Source: a gamma proteobacterium symbiont of Ctena orbiculata (GTDB lineage Bacteria; Pseudomonadota; Gammaproteobacteria; Chromatiales; Chromatiaceae). Taken from it: DNA of 64,000 bases. Below, in pieces: positions 9,386 through 17,591 of the stretch (position 1 is the first letter of the stretch; each line of letters starts with the position of its first letter). The notes beneath the pieces were generated by a model. It searched no databases. It saw only the letters and a program-made list of their open reading frames with translations, and had not been told where the DNA came from. The DNA is taken from assembly GCA_003058495.1 (NCBI GenBank), contig QBVC01000006.1, forward strand, positions 41,910 through 105,909. Direction: 5' to 3'. The translations under genes were made by a program, and so were the position numbers.

Positions 9386-10696
9386 ATGTCGGAGACACCG
9401 AAGATAATCGTCGTCGGCGGCGGTGCCGCTGGTCTGGAACTCGCCACCCGCCTGGGGCGGAAACTCGGCAGACGGGAGCGGGCGCAGATCACCCTGATCG
9501 ACGCCACCCGCACCCATGTCTGGAAACCGCTGCTGCATCAGGTGGCGGCGGGTACCTTCGATCCGGACCAGCACGCCCTGGGATACCTGGCCCATGCCCG
9601 CTGGAACCACTACCGCTTCCGCCTCGGCGTCATGTCCGGCCTGGACCGGGTTGAGCGCAAGGTCATCCTCGCCCCGCTCCGAAACGACAAGGGGGAGGAG
9701 CTGATCCCCAGCCGCAGCTTCTGCTACGATCACCTGGTCTTCGCCATCGGCAGCGTGAGCAACGACTTCGGCATCCCCGGGGTCAAGGAGCACTGCCTGA
9801 TGCTCGACACCAAGTCCCAGGCCAGCGCCTTTCAGCAGCAGCTGCTGGAGGCGCTGATCCGCGCCAATACCCAGAAGGCGCCGCTGCAGGATGGGCAGCT
9901 CGATGTGGCCATCGTCGGTGCCGGGGCAACCGGTGTGGAGCTGGCGGCCCAGCTCCACCAGGTCACCCGTCAGATCGCCCAGTACGGCTTCGAGACCATC
10001 GAGCCGGACCGCCATGTGCGGCTGCATATCCTCGATGCTGGTCCGCGCATCCTCCCCGCCCTGCCCGAGAAGCTCTCCGGCCAGGTGCAGCAGGAACTGG
10101 AGCGCCTGGGGATCCAGGTACACGTCTCGGAGATGGTCACCCGGGTGACGGCGGACGCGGTCCATACCGCCTCCGGACTGGTGATCCCGGCCACCATCAA
10201 GGTCTGGGCCGCCGGCATCAAGGGGCCCGACTTTCTCGCGGACCTCGGTCTCAGCGTCAACCGCATCAACCAGCTGAAGGTCAATCCCGATCTGACCCTG
10301 GAGGACGATGAACACATCTATGCCATCGGCGACTGCGCCGCCTGTGTGATGAACGAGGAGGGGGATCTGGTACCGCCACGGGCCCAGGCGGCCCATCAAC
10401 AGGCCTCATTCGTCGCCAAGGCGTTGACCAAGCGGCTCAAGGGACAGGCCTTCAGTGGACGTTATGTCTACCGCGACTACGGCTCCCTGGTTACCCTGGG
10501 GCGCTACAGCACCGTGGGCAGCCTGATGGGGGCGATCACCGGCAGCGTACGGGTCAGCGGCTGGATCGCCCGTTGGGTCTACCTCTCCCTCTACAAGATG
10601 CATCAATTGACGCTGTTCGGCTGGTGGCGCACCGGCCTTACCACCCTGGCCCGCATGTTGCGGCGGAGCATCGATCCGGCAATCAAATTGCACTAA
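9386..10696 (+). CDS. ndh: Type II NADH dehydrogenase (NDH-2), FAD-dependent
   Basis: Non-proton-pumping NADH:quinone oxidoreductase on the inner membrane surface. The 436-residue length fits the family. The N-terminal FAD site is IIVVGGGAAGLELATRLG (residues 4-21), the NAD(H) site is VAIVGAGATGVELAAQLH (about 174), and the second FAD motif is HIYAIGDCAAC. The C-terminal 50 residues are amphipathic and aromatic (WIARWVYLSLYKMHQL), as expected for membrane attachment. GGAG lies nine bases before the ATG. It interrupts the glycosyltransferase block without obvious functional relation. Confidence 0.93.
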   Translation: MSETPKIIVVGGGAAGLELATRLGRKLGRRERAQITLIDATRTHVWKPLLHQVAAGTFDPDQHALGYLAHARWNHYRFRLGVMSGLDRVERKVILAPLRNDKGEELIPSRSFCYDHLVFAIGSVSNDFGIPGVKEHCLMLDTKSQASAFQQQLLEALIRANTQKAPLQDGQLDVAIVGAGATGVELAAQLHQVTRQIAQYGFETIEPDRHVRLHILDAGPRILPALPEKLSGQVQQELERLGIQVHVSEMVTRVTADAVHTASGLVIPATIKVWAAGIKGPDFLADLGLSVNRINQLKVNPDLTLEDDEHIYAIGDCAACVMNEEGDLVPPRAQAAHQQASFVAKALTKRLKGQAFSGRYVYRDYGSLVTLGRYSTVGSLMGAITGSVRVSGWIARWVYLSLYKMHQLTLFGWWRTGLTTLARMLRRSIDPAIKLH

Positions 10697-10707
10697 CGGA
10701 ATCGATC

Positions 10708-10735
10708 CATTTGCGTTTATTAGCGTTCATTTGCG
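10708..10735. repeat. Interspersed GCGTTTATT/GCGTTCATTTGCGG repeat, copy 1
   Basis: The gap between ndh and the convergent sulfotransferase contains TTTGCGTTTATTAGCG followed by TTCATTTGCGGA. The same wording returns at about 19010-19085 and, inverted, at 46100-46127, with a degenerate match near 49645. It is a short dispersed intergenic repeat of unknown role. Confidence 0.6.
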
Positions 10736-10745
10736 GACTTCTGAA

Positions 10746-11426
10746 TCATCCGTTGTCATCTTCCGCAGGCGGATCGAAGCTGTAGCCCAGCGCCTCGATA
10801 TCCCTGCGAAAATAGTCGTCCACCAGCGCCGCCAGTTCATCGGAGTAGTAACCGCGGTAGTCCTTCCCTCTGTCGTTCGCCTTGCGCTTGTGGGGCAGTT
10901 GCAGCTGCTCGACGCCGATGCGCCGGGTGATCTCGTTGAAATCCCTGTCCAGGGTTTCGTAGTGGCCGATGAAGTCGACCAGGATTTTGCCCTGCAGGTC
11001 GACCAGGTAGTCGAGCTGTGACTGGATCGAGGTGTCGACATGGTATTGATAGGGCCTCTCCGGGTCGAGTTTCCAGCGGATGAAATGGTCGAAGTCTTCG
11101 ATATGGGCTATCAGGTGGGGCCGTTCGCGACGGATATGGTGGTAGGAGCTGACCTGCAGGTCCCAGGGGTTGCGTACGATGGCAAACTTGAAGAGCTGTT
11201 CGAAGAAGGGTTCGGGCAGCATCTCCCTGGCGGCGACGATGCGCGAGTGCCGGGGGAACTTGCTGCCCAGGCGGTGGCCGCTGAGATGGCTCAGGCGTGA
11301 ACAGAGGTACATGGGGTAGTACCAGGGATCTCGCCAGCGCAGGGATTGCAATGCCGCGCGCACGCTGGTGCCGCCGGTCTTGGCGATATGCACGAACAGG
11401 AAGTTGTATTTGACTGACAGCAGCAT
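10746..11426 (-). CDS. Sulfotransferase family protein
   Basis: A 226-residue PAPS-dependent sulfotransferase-like protein. The 5'-phosphosulfate-binding loop is FVHIAKTGGTSVRAAL (residues 11-26) and the 3'-phosphate-binding region is FAIVRNPWDLQVSSYHH (81-97). These are the two hallmark PAPS sites of carbohydrate sulfotransferases. It lies on the minus strand downstream of a GT4 gene and the O-antigen ligase, so it probably sulfates a surface glycan sugar; that is inference from context. The start follows the fold closely, with only a few residues before strand 1. Confidence 0.85.
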   Translation of the reverse strand: MLLSVKYNFLFVHIAKTGGTSVRAALQSLRWRDPWYYPMYLCSRLSHLSGHRLGSKFPRHSRIVAAREMLPEPFFEQLFKFAIVRNPWDLQVSSYHHIRRERPHLIAHIEDFDHFIRWKLDPERPYQYHVDTSIQSQLDYLVDLQGKILVDFIGHYETLDRDFNEITRRIGVEQLQLPHKRKANDRGKDYRGYYSDELAALVDDYFRRDIEALGYSFDPPAEDDNG

Positions 11427-11497
11427 CGGAATGGCTCTTCGTGTTAACAGACTTTTTCTAGTGTCTGCGATGAAACAATGAGTATGTCTCTACCTAC

Positions 11498-11629
11498 GGC
11501 GCCTGACGGTTGTCTTTCGCAGTAGCGGCAGGGATGCCGCGTAAGCCCCGTCAGCATACCCCAAGGGCGCTTCCTTCGGGCGCAGGGATGTGCTGTCGGG
11601 GCGTCGGAGAGAGACAACCGTCAGGCGCC
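11498..11629. repeat. 132-nt nested inverted-repeat element
   Basis: The outer arms GGCGCCTGACGGTTGTCT (11498-11515) and its exact complement at 11612-11629 pair over 18 bp. Inside lie a palindromic hairpin (GCGGCAGGGATGCCGC, 11525-11540), an imperfect inner inverted repeat (11545-11560 with 11585-11602) and a GC-rich tip. It sits between a GT4 gene and the sulfotransferase gene on the same (minus) strand. No ORF is present. It could be a MITE-like insertion, a structured RNA or an attenuator. A related core (TTCGCGGCAGCGGCATGGATGCCGC in outline) occurs near 28059. Confidence 0.7.
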
Positions 11630-11638
11630 TCCCTGCGT

Positions 11639-12781
11639 TCATACTGTTCCTGCACAAACACTGGCCAGTCCCATGATTTCAAGATAATGGGCGGCGCTTT
11701 GCTGCGCATTGTATTCCTGAACGGATTCGCGCAGAAGGGCCGGGTCCGGCGGTTGGTCAAGCATCCGCTGCATCGCCTTGGAGAGCGCCTGCCAGTCACC
11801 CGCCGGCACCAGCGGCGCTATGCGTCCCCCATCGAGCAATTCACTCGGTCCGCTGGGGCAGTCGGTGGAGACCACCGGTGTGCCCAGCGCCATCGCCTCG
11901 GTGAGGGCGTTGGGTGAGCCCTCCCAGCGGGAGGAGAGTACGAACAGATCCGCCCGTTTCATATAGGCATAGGGATTGGCGGTGAAACCGGGAAGCGCCA
12001 GCGCCTCCGAGATGCCAAGCTCTTCGCTCATGGCGAGCAGTTTCTCCCGCTGGCGGCCGTCGCCGAGGATGATGAGCCGGCAGGGCCGCTGCGAGCGCAG
12101 CTCGGCAAAGGCGCGTAACAGGGTGGGGAAGTCCTTCTGTACCGTTAGCCGCCCGACGCCGAGAATCACTGGTATTTCCGCATCATCCAGCCATGGATCT
12201 GGTGAAGGGGCATCCGCCGCCTCCAGCAACTGAGGCGTTATCACCGGATTGCGCACAACGACAACCTTTTCCGGTCTGACGCCGGAGACCGCCAAAGTGT
12301 CCTCCCTGACCCCCTCGGAGACCGCGATGATTCGATCGATGCGTGGATAGAGCAGGCGGATCGGCAGACGACGCAGGAACAGCCGCCAGCCCGACTTGTG
12401 GGCAAAGGCCGCGGTGAGGTTGGTGCCCAGGCGCAGCACCAGTCGCGTACGGGATGCGGCGGCCAGGATCCGGGCAATGACCGCGATGCGACCCGCCCTG
12501 TCCTTGGCCGCAAGCAGGCAGGGTGGTCGGGTGCGTTTCAGATAGCGGGCAAGGGGAAGCAGGCTGGTGAGGGTATGGCGGCTGCCCAGGTCGATCCGGT
12601 TTATCGCGGGGTGGATTTCATTGAGATGCCTGCTGCGGGTCTTGATCAGCAGCAGATCGATGCGCAGCCCGCGTTCCGCCATGGCGTTCACCAGGTTCAG
12701 CACCATCCGCTCCACCCCGCCTTCACCGGAGAACGAGGCCAGAATCGACAGGTCGGGTCGATGGTCAATCGGTTTGACCAT
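11639..12781 (-). CDS. GT4-type glycosyltransferase (paralog 3)
   Basis: A 380-residue GT-B glycosyltransferase. It has SGEGGVERMVLNLVNAMA at the N-terminus, ILGVGRLTVQKDFPTLLRAF, LPGFTANPYAYMKRADLF, and WEGSPNALTEAMALGTPVV followed by STDCPSGPSELL. It is very similar in wording to the proteins at 7011 and 8149, so these three are paralogs on both sides of ndh. The start overlaps the end of the O-antigen ligase gene by 17 bases and has GAGGATGG just upstream. Likely role: adding a sugar of the LPS core or O-unit. Confidence 0.88.
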   Translation of the reverse strand: MVKPIDHRPDLSILASFSGEGGVERMVLNLVNAMAERGLRIDLLLIKTRSRHLNEIHPAINRIDLGSRHTLTSLLPLARYLKRTRPPCLLAAKDRAGRIAVIARILAAASRTRLVLRLGTNLTAAFAHKSGWRLFLRRLPIRLLYPRIDRIIAVSEGVREDTLAVSGVRPEKVVVVRNPVITPQLLEAADAPSPDPWLDDAEIPVILGVGRLTVQKDFPTLLRAFAELRSQRPCRLIILGDGRQREKLLAMSEELGISEALALPGFTANPYAYMKRADLFVLSSRWEGSPNALTEAMALGTPVVSTDCPSGPSELLDGGRIAPLVPAGDWQALSKAMQRMLDQPPDPALLRESVQEYNAQQSAAHYLEIMGLASVCAGTV

Positions 12782-14135
12782 GATCCATCCTCGGCGCGGC
12801 GGTTTTGCGGCCGGCCAGGTCGAAGGCGAGGGAGGCCCCGGCGATAATCAACCAGTAGAAACGCCAGTTCCAGTGGAGATGCCTGAAATCCGTCAGGCTG
12901 TAGATGGCGATCAGCATGAAGTTGCTTGCCAGAAATGCGAGAAAATAGATCGAGAGACGCCGCTTGGTGTAGCTCTCCACCAGCTTGGAGATGAGCGCGC
13001 CGCTGAGCAGGGCGATGAGGAGAATCCCGAACAGGCCCAACTGAAACACCACTTCCAGATAGGCGTTGTGGAGATGGTCCAGGCTGGAGCCGGGAGGGTC
13101 TTGCAGCTTGATGCTGTCTTCCGCCTCCACCAGGGCGTGGGTTGTCCCGGGACCCCAGCCGAAAAAGGGTCTCTCCAGCCATTTTCTCAAACCAAACTGC
13201 CACAGGTGGAGACGGTATGAAGAGGCGTCCAGGGGCGCCTCGTCGAGGCCCTGGCTGACGATGGTGCTCCAGCCCTCGCTCTCGCTGGCAATGCGCTGGC
13301 TGATGGTGTTCCAGTTCAGTGCGAGGCTGAGGGCGGCGATCGCGGCGAGGCCGATGACGGGATAGCGAAGCCCGATCCTGCCGCTTTGGCGGCGGCGGGG
13401 AGTGGCGTAACGCAGGGTCAGGAAGAGCGAGGGCAGGGCGAAGAGGATGGCAAGCCAGACGCCCCGGGACTGGCTGATAATCAGTCCCTGGGCAAAGAAG
13501 AGCAAGGCCAGCAGGGTCAGGCTCAAACGCACCGCGGTTGTAAGCCTGCCCTTCTCCTGCCTGGCATCGAGCCAGTGGATGGCCAGCGCGGTCACTCCCA
13601 GGATGGCTGCCGCACAGTCGAAACCCATTATCACGGGCTTGCCGAAGTGGAGTCCGGAACGCGCCCCTTGCAGGATCTGCGACAGGGTCTCGCCATCCAG
13701 GGCGGTGATCATGCCGAGGGCGAATCCGCCGAACATCAGGGTGATGCTGATGGGAATCCGCTGTTTGGCCTGGCTCAGCCACCAGGCCGGGATAAAAAAG
13801 AGAAACAGTAGCACCCAGTCCCTGGCCTGGTTGAGCTGGGTCTCCCGTTCCGCGGCGATCTCCCCGAGAGACCAGTAGGCGCGCAGGATGACATAGGCGA
13901 TCATCAACAGACAGATCCAGGTGATCCATTGGCGCAGCAGCACTCTCCACGCCTGTTTTGACAACATCAGGCCGATGATCATCAGGCCCAGACCGATATT
14001 GGCTCCTGCGATGCTCAACAGGGAAAAGAACGAGAATAGATAGAGGCCGGCCAGGCCGAACCAGCTGCCGATCATTTCAGCTATGGTGGTGGGTTTCTCT
14101 ATCGGGAGCAGGCTCTCCCGAAAACTGTGCAACAT
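12765..14135 (-). CDS. O-antigen ligase / polymerase (WaaL/Wzy_C type)
   Basis: A 456-residue polytopic inner-membrane protein, about 10-12 hydrophobic segments, with the large periplasmic loop and conserved block of the Wzy_C/WaaL family (GWGPGTTH... then HLHNAYLEVVFQLGLFG near residues 300-350 of the longer frame). Such proteins transfer undecaprenyl-linked O-chain to lipid A-core or polymerise it. The start ATG at 14135 has AGAGAG five bases upstream; a GTG at 14186 would add 17 polar residues and is less likely. It forms a minus-strand operon with the GT4 and sulfotransferase genes. Ligase versus polymerase cannot be decided from sequence. Confidence 0.85.
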   Translation of the reverse strand: MLHSFRESLLPIEKPTTIAEMIGSWFGLAGLYLFSFFSLLSIAGANIGLGLMIIGLMLSKQAWRVLLRQWITWICLLMIAYVILRAYWSLGEIAAERETQLNQARDWVLLFLFFIPAWWLSQAKQRIPISITLMFGGFALGMITALDGETLSQILQGARSGLHFGKPVIMGFDCAAAILGVTALAIHWLDARQEKGRLTTAVRLSLTLLALLFFAQGLIISQSRGVWLAILFALPSLFLTLRYATPRRRQSGRIGLRYPVIGLAAIAALSLALNWNTISQRIASESEGWSTIVSQGLDEAPLDASSYRLHLWQFGLRKWLERPFFGWGPGTTHALVEAEDSIKLQDPPGSSLDHLHNAYLEVVFQLGLFGILLIALLSGALISKLVESYTKRRLSIYFLAFLASNFMLIAIYSLTDFRHLHWNWRFYWLIIAGASLAFDLAGRKTAAPRMDHGQTD

Positions 14136-14216
14136 AAATCTCTCTGGTTCCTCGCTTAGGGGCTTACAGCACTCAATTTCAGCCACCCGGGGCCGATTCG
14201 ATCCGCAGTGGCGGAC

Positions 14217-15305
14217 CTAGCTCCTCAGACCGATCGCCCGGGCGATCCCGGCCGCCCGTTCGGGCCAGCCATAGGCAGCGGCGTCCCGCCTTGCCTGCTG
14301 CGCAAGTTTACCCGCCAGTTGGCGATTCTGCATAAGTGTTTTTACCGCCTCTTCCCAGGCGGCGGGATCTTGCGGGTCTGCCAGCATGGCATTGCGGCCA
14401 TGCTCCAGTATCTCCCTCAGCGGTGCAATGTCACTGGCGATAATCACTCTCCCTGCGGCCATCGCCTCGAAGAGCTTCATTGGACTGATGCCATCGGCAT
14501 GCTCCAGCTCCGGCTGGTAGGGGAGCACCACCAGTTCGCTCTCGGCATAGAGGGACGCCACCTCGCGATGCGGGACCGGGGGTAGATGGTGCAGCCCGGG
14601 AAGATCCGCCAGTGGGTTGTCGCAATCGCCCACCAGGCGCACCTCGCCGCAGCCGACCGATGCGAGATGGCTCAGGATCCCGAGGCCGCGGTCCAGGCTG
14701 ATTCTGCCCAGGTAGACAATCCGCGGCTTGCCGAGTCGCTGCGGGTCGAGGGGGGGGATCGATTCAAAGCGCCTCAAATCGACGCCGGATGGGCTGACAT
14801 GGATGCGTTGCTCATCGGCGCCCGCCTCGACCAGGGCCGCCGCCGCATTCTGGCTGATTGGGATGAGGTGGCCGATCAGCCCCTGCCGATGAAGAGCGAT
14901 GATCCGCTTCAACACCCCCTTTCTGCGCATGGGCTGCAGGGTATGCACCTCGAAATGGTGGGCGATCCGCTGCGAGGCCAAGCCCAGGCTGAGCTCCGGT
15001 GAACGTACGTAGACCGCCTTCGCGCTGCGCAGCGCTCCCTTGTAGAAGCGGGGAAACAGGGAGGTGGGCCAGCGTCGATGCAACAGCTGTACAGCTCTGA
15101 TGTCGGGTGGAGTGCCGATTCCCATCTCCTCGCATCGCTGTTGCGGAGAGACGGTGTTGTGCCAGGGTGGCAGATAGAGCCGGGTCTTCACCCCGATCTC
15201 GGACAGGGCGGCGACGGTGTGTAGGGTCTGGATCAGGTTGGCGCGGTTGCGGTGCAACCGACTGCGGCCCAGGTAGATCAGTTCTGGCGTGTCGACTTTC
15301 TGCAT
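14217..15305 (-). CDS. GT4-type glycosyltransferase
   Basis: A 362-residue GT-B glycosyltransferase distinct from the three paralogs. It has YLGRSRLHRNRANLIQ at the N-terminus, VSPSGVDLRRFE, IVYLGRISLDRGLGIL, and the donor-site EHADGISPMKLFEAMAAGR block. The frame is open further upstream to 15497, but that extension would run through the heptosyltransferase start, and residues typical of strand 1 begin right after the ATG at 15305. It is divergent from the heptosyltransferase, with about 80 bases between starts. Sugar specificity is unknown. Confidence 0.85.
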   Translation of the reverse strand: MQKVDTPELIYLGRSRLHRNRANLIQTLHTVAALSEIGVKTRLYLPPWHNTVSPQQRCEEMGIGTPPDIRAVQLLHRRWPTSLFPRFYKGALRSAKAVYVRSPELSLGLASQRIAHHFEVHTLQPMRRKGVLKRIIALHRQGLIGHLIPISQNAAAALVEAGADEQRIHVSPSGVDLRRFESIPPLDPQRLGKPRIVYLGRISLDRGLGILSHLASVGCGEVRLVGDCDNPLADLPGLHHLPPVPHREVASLYAESELVVLPYQPELEHADGISPMKLFEAMAAGRVIIASDIAPLREILEHGRNAMLADPQDPAAWEEAVKTLMQNRQLAGKLAQQARRDAAAYGWPERAAGIARAIGLRS

Positions 15306-15385
15306 GAGTTGAAACGTATAGCGAAGGGCTAACGCTAACATATTCATCTGCCAGCTTGTACTATAAGCGGGATTTACCTGGACCA

Positions 15386-16492
15386 ATGGCAGAGAGCGCC
15401 GAGCCTCCACCCAAGAATATCGTGAAATTGCCTGATCATGAGAATCCGTCGATATTGATCGTTCGCCTGAGTGCGATCGGGGACATCGTCTTTGCAACGC
15501 CCTTGGTCGAAGCGATACGCCGGCGCTACCCGGGCGCCCGTATCAGCTGGTTGGTGCAGCGGGAGTCGAAAGGCCTGCTGGAGTGCCATCCCGGCCTGGA
15601 TCGGGTGATCGTCTGGCCGAGAGAGCAGTGGGAGCGGCACTGGAAGGCGCGGCAATGGCTTCGTCTGTGGCGGGCGGTACGGCAGTTCAGGGGCGAATTG
15701 AGGGGGTTCCGTTTCGATATCGCACTGGATGTGCAGGGTTTGATGAAGAGCGGTTTCCTCGCCTGGTTGTCCGCTGCCGGGATGCGCATCGGCCTGGGCT
15801 CCAGGGAGGGGAGTCAGTGGTTGATGAGCCAGGTCATCGACAAGGGAGGTGAGCCGGGGCGCATCGCCTCGGAATACCTCTACTTCGCCCAGCGGTTGGG
15901 ATTGGGGACGGAGCGTTTCGAGATGCGGATCGGCCTGAGCGACGAGGATCGCACGGAGGCTGGGGCACTGATTGCGGCTAACGGGCTGGAGGGGGGGTTC
16001 ATCGTGATCGCTCCCTTCACCACCCGTGCGCAAAAACACTGGTTCAACAGTTCATGGAATGAACTGCTGGCCGCAATCGAGACGGAGTGGCGCCTGCCCG
16101 TGGTGATCCTGGGCGGCCCGGGGGACAGGGACTCCGCGGCGGCCATTGGCGACAAGGGACAGGCGCGGCTGATCAGCCTCGTGGGTGAGACCAGCCTGCG
16201 CCAGGCGGCTGCCGTGATCGAACGGGCGAAACTGATAATCGGCGTCGACACGGGTTTGACCCACATGGGAATAGCGATGAACCGACCCACCCTATGCCTG
16301 CTCGGTTCCACCCGACCCTATCTCGATACCACCCACGAGAATGCGGCGGTGATCTACCATCCCCGGGAGTGTTCGCCCTGCAAACGCAAACCCACCTGCA
16401 ACGGCCGTTTCGACTGTATGCGGGATATCAAGGTAGCAGAGGTGATGAGCCAGGCTTCCCGCCTGGCCGCACTGCAGCGGGAGGTCGGGTGA
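15386..16492 (+). CDS. GT9 family heptosyltransferase (WaaC/WaaF-like)
   Basis: A 368-residue inverting GT9 enzyme, expected to transfer ADP-heptose to Kdo or heptose of the LPS inner core. It has ILIVRLSAIGDIVFATPLV (the classic N-terminal D residue region), IALDVQGLMKSG, and GVDTGLTHMGIAMNRPTLCL followed by GSTRPY in the nucleotide-binding domain. CSPCKRKPTC near the C-terminus is a cysteine cluster seen in many GT9 proteins. ATG at 15386 gives the usual start; an upstream ATG at 15356 adds ten residues. hldE in the same block would supply its donor. It overlaps the next gene by four bases (GTGA). Confidence 0.9.
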   Translation: MAESAEPPPKNIVKLPDHENPSILIVRLSAIGDIVFATPLVEAIRRRYPGARISWLVQRESKGLLECHPGLDRVIVWPREQWERHWKARQWLRLWRAVRQFRGELRGFRFDIALDVQGLMKSGFLAWLSAAGMRIGLGSREGSQWLMSQVIDKGGEPGRIASEYLYFAQRLGLGTERFEMRIGLSDEDRTEAGALIAANGLEGGFIVIAPFTTRAQKHWFNSSWNELLAAIETEWRLPVVILGGPGDRDSAAAIGDKGQARLISLVGETSLRQAAAVIERAKLIIGVDTGLTHMGIAMNRPTLCLLGSTRPYLDTTHENAAVIYHPRECSPCKRKPTCNGRFDCMRDIKVAEVMSQASRLAALQREVG

Positions 16493-17589
16493 GGGTACTG
16501 CACGTCGAGGCCGGAAAGCATCTCTACGGTGGTGCAAAGCAGGTTCTCTATCTACTCTCCGGGCTCCAGCAGCAGGGCATAGATTCGCTCCTGGTCTGCC
16601 CCCCCGGCAGCGCGGTGGCGGAGGCGGCGCGGGAGATCGGCGTGGCTGTCGAGGAGCTGCCCATGGGTGGGGATCTCGATATCGGATTGATGTTTCGCCT
16701 GCGGCGTACGATCAAGCGCTTTCAGCCCGACCTCGTACACGTCCACAGCCGTCGCGGGGCCGATCTCATGGGGGGTGTGGCGGCACGCCTGGGCGGGGTC
16801 AGATCGGTACTCTCCCGGCGCGTCGACAACCCGGAACGGCGCTTGATAGTGAGGTGGAAATATCCCCTCTTCGACCGGGTGATCGCCATATCCCAGGGCA
16901 TTGCCGATGTCCTCAGAGAGGAGGGCGTTGCGCAGCAGAGGCTTGTCTGCGTGCGCAGTGCCGTCGATCTGGAGCGCTATCAGCAGCCCTGTGACAAGGC
17001 CTGGTTCAGGGCGCAGTTCGGCCTCGCCGGGGATGCCTTGGTGATGGGGGTGGTCGCCCAACTGATACCCCGCAAGGGACACCGTTATCTGCTTGAGGCG
17101 ATGCCGAGACTGGCGCGGGCCTTTCCCCGCCTCCATCTGCTCATATTCGGCAAGGGGGCCCTGCGGGAGAAGCTGGCGCGGCAGATCGAGGCACTGCAGC
17201 TTCAACCGTACGTCACCCTGGCCGGTTTTCGCGACGATCTGCCCCGGCTCCTGCCCTGTCTCGACCTGCTGGTGCATCCGGCGCTGATGGAGGGCCTGGG
17301 TGTCTCCCTGCTGCAGGCGGCGAGCGCCGGCCTGCCCATCGTGGCGGTGGATGCGGGCGGCATGCCGGAGGCGGTCGAGGATGGTGTCAACGGCCTGCTG
17401 GTGCCGGGGGGCAGTGTCGAGGCATTGGCTGACGCCCTCTATCGATTGCTGGAGGATGAGGCCCTGCGCCGGCGTATGGGCGAATCCGGCAGGGAAAAGA
17501 TGCGGCGCGGCTTCTCCGTGGAGCGGATGGTGTTGGGTAACCTGGCGGTCTATCGCGATCTCCTGGACAACGGCGAGGCAAAGGATTGA
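16489..17589 (+). CDS. GT4-type glycosyltransferase
   Basis: A 366-residue GT-B enzyme starting at GTG, overlapping the heptosyltransferase stop (GTGA). The N-terminus VRVLHVEAGKHLYGGAKQVL is the usual first strand and glycine loop, which rules out the longer in-frame start at 16294. The donor domain shows VAQLIPRKGHRYLLEAM, LAGFRDDLPRLLPCLD and HPALMEGLGVSLLQAASAG. It forms a translationally coupled trio with the genes on either side. The C-terminus is followed at once by the next glycosyltransferase. Specificity is unknown; LPS core is likely. Confidence 0.88.
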   Translation: MRVLHVEAGKHLYGGAKQVLYLLSGLQQQGIDSLLVCPPGSAVAEAAREIGVAVEELPMGGDLDIGLMFRLRRTIKRFQPDLVHVHSRRGADLMGGVAARLGGVRSVLSRRVDNPERRLIVRWKYPLFDRVIAISQGIADVLREEGVAQQRLVCVRSAVDLERYQQPCDKAWFRAQFGLAGDALVMGVVAQLIPRKGHRYLLEAMPRLARAFPRLHLLIFGKGALREKLARQIEALQLQPYVTLAGFRDDLPRLLPCLDLLVHPALMEGLGVSLLQAASAGLPIVAVDAGGMPEAVEDGVNGLLVPGGSVEALADALYRLLEDEALRRRMGESGREKMRRGFSVERMVLGNLAVYRDLLDNGEAKD

Positions 17590-17591
17590 CG

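Noticed and set aside
12697..13950. A 417-codon minus-strand frame over the O-antigen ligase gene
   Set aside because: Same strand, different frame; the ligase frame has the membrane segments and family motifs, and this frame has none.
16294..16488. In-frame N-terminal extension of the GT4 gene at 16489
   Set aside because: It lies within the heptosyltransferase gene, and the extension is not protein-like. GTG at 16489 starts right at the first strand of the fold.
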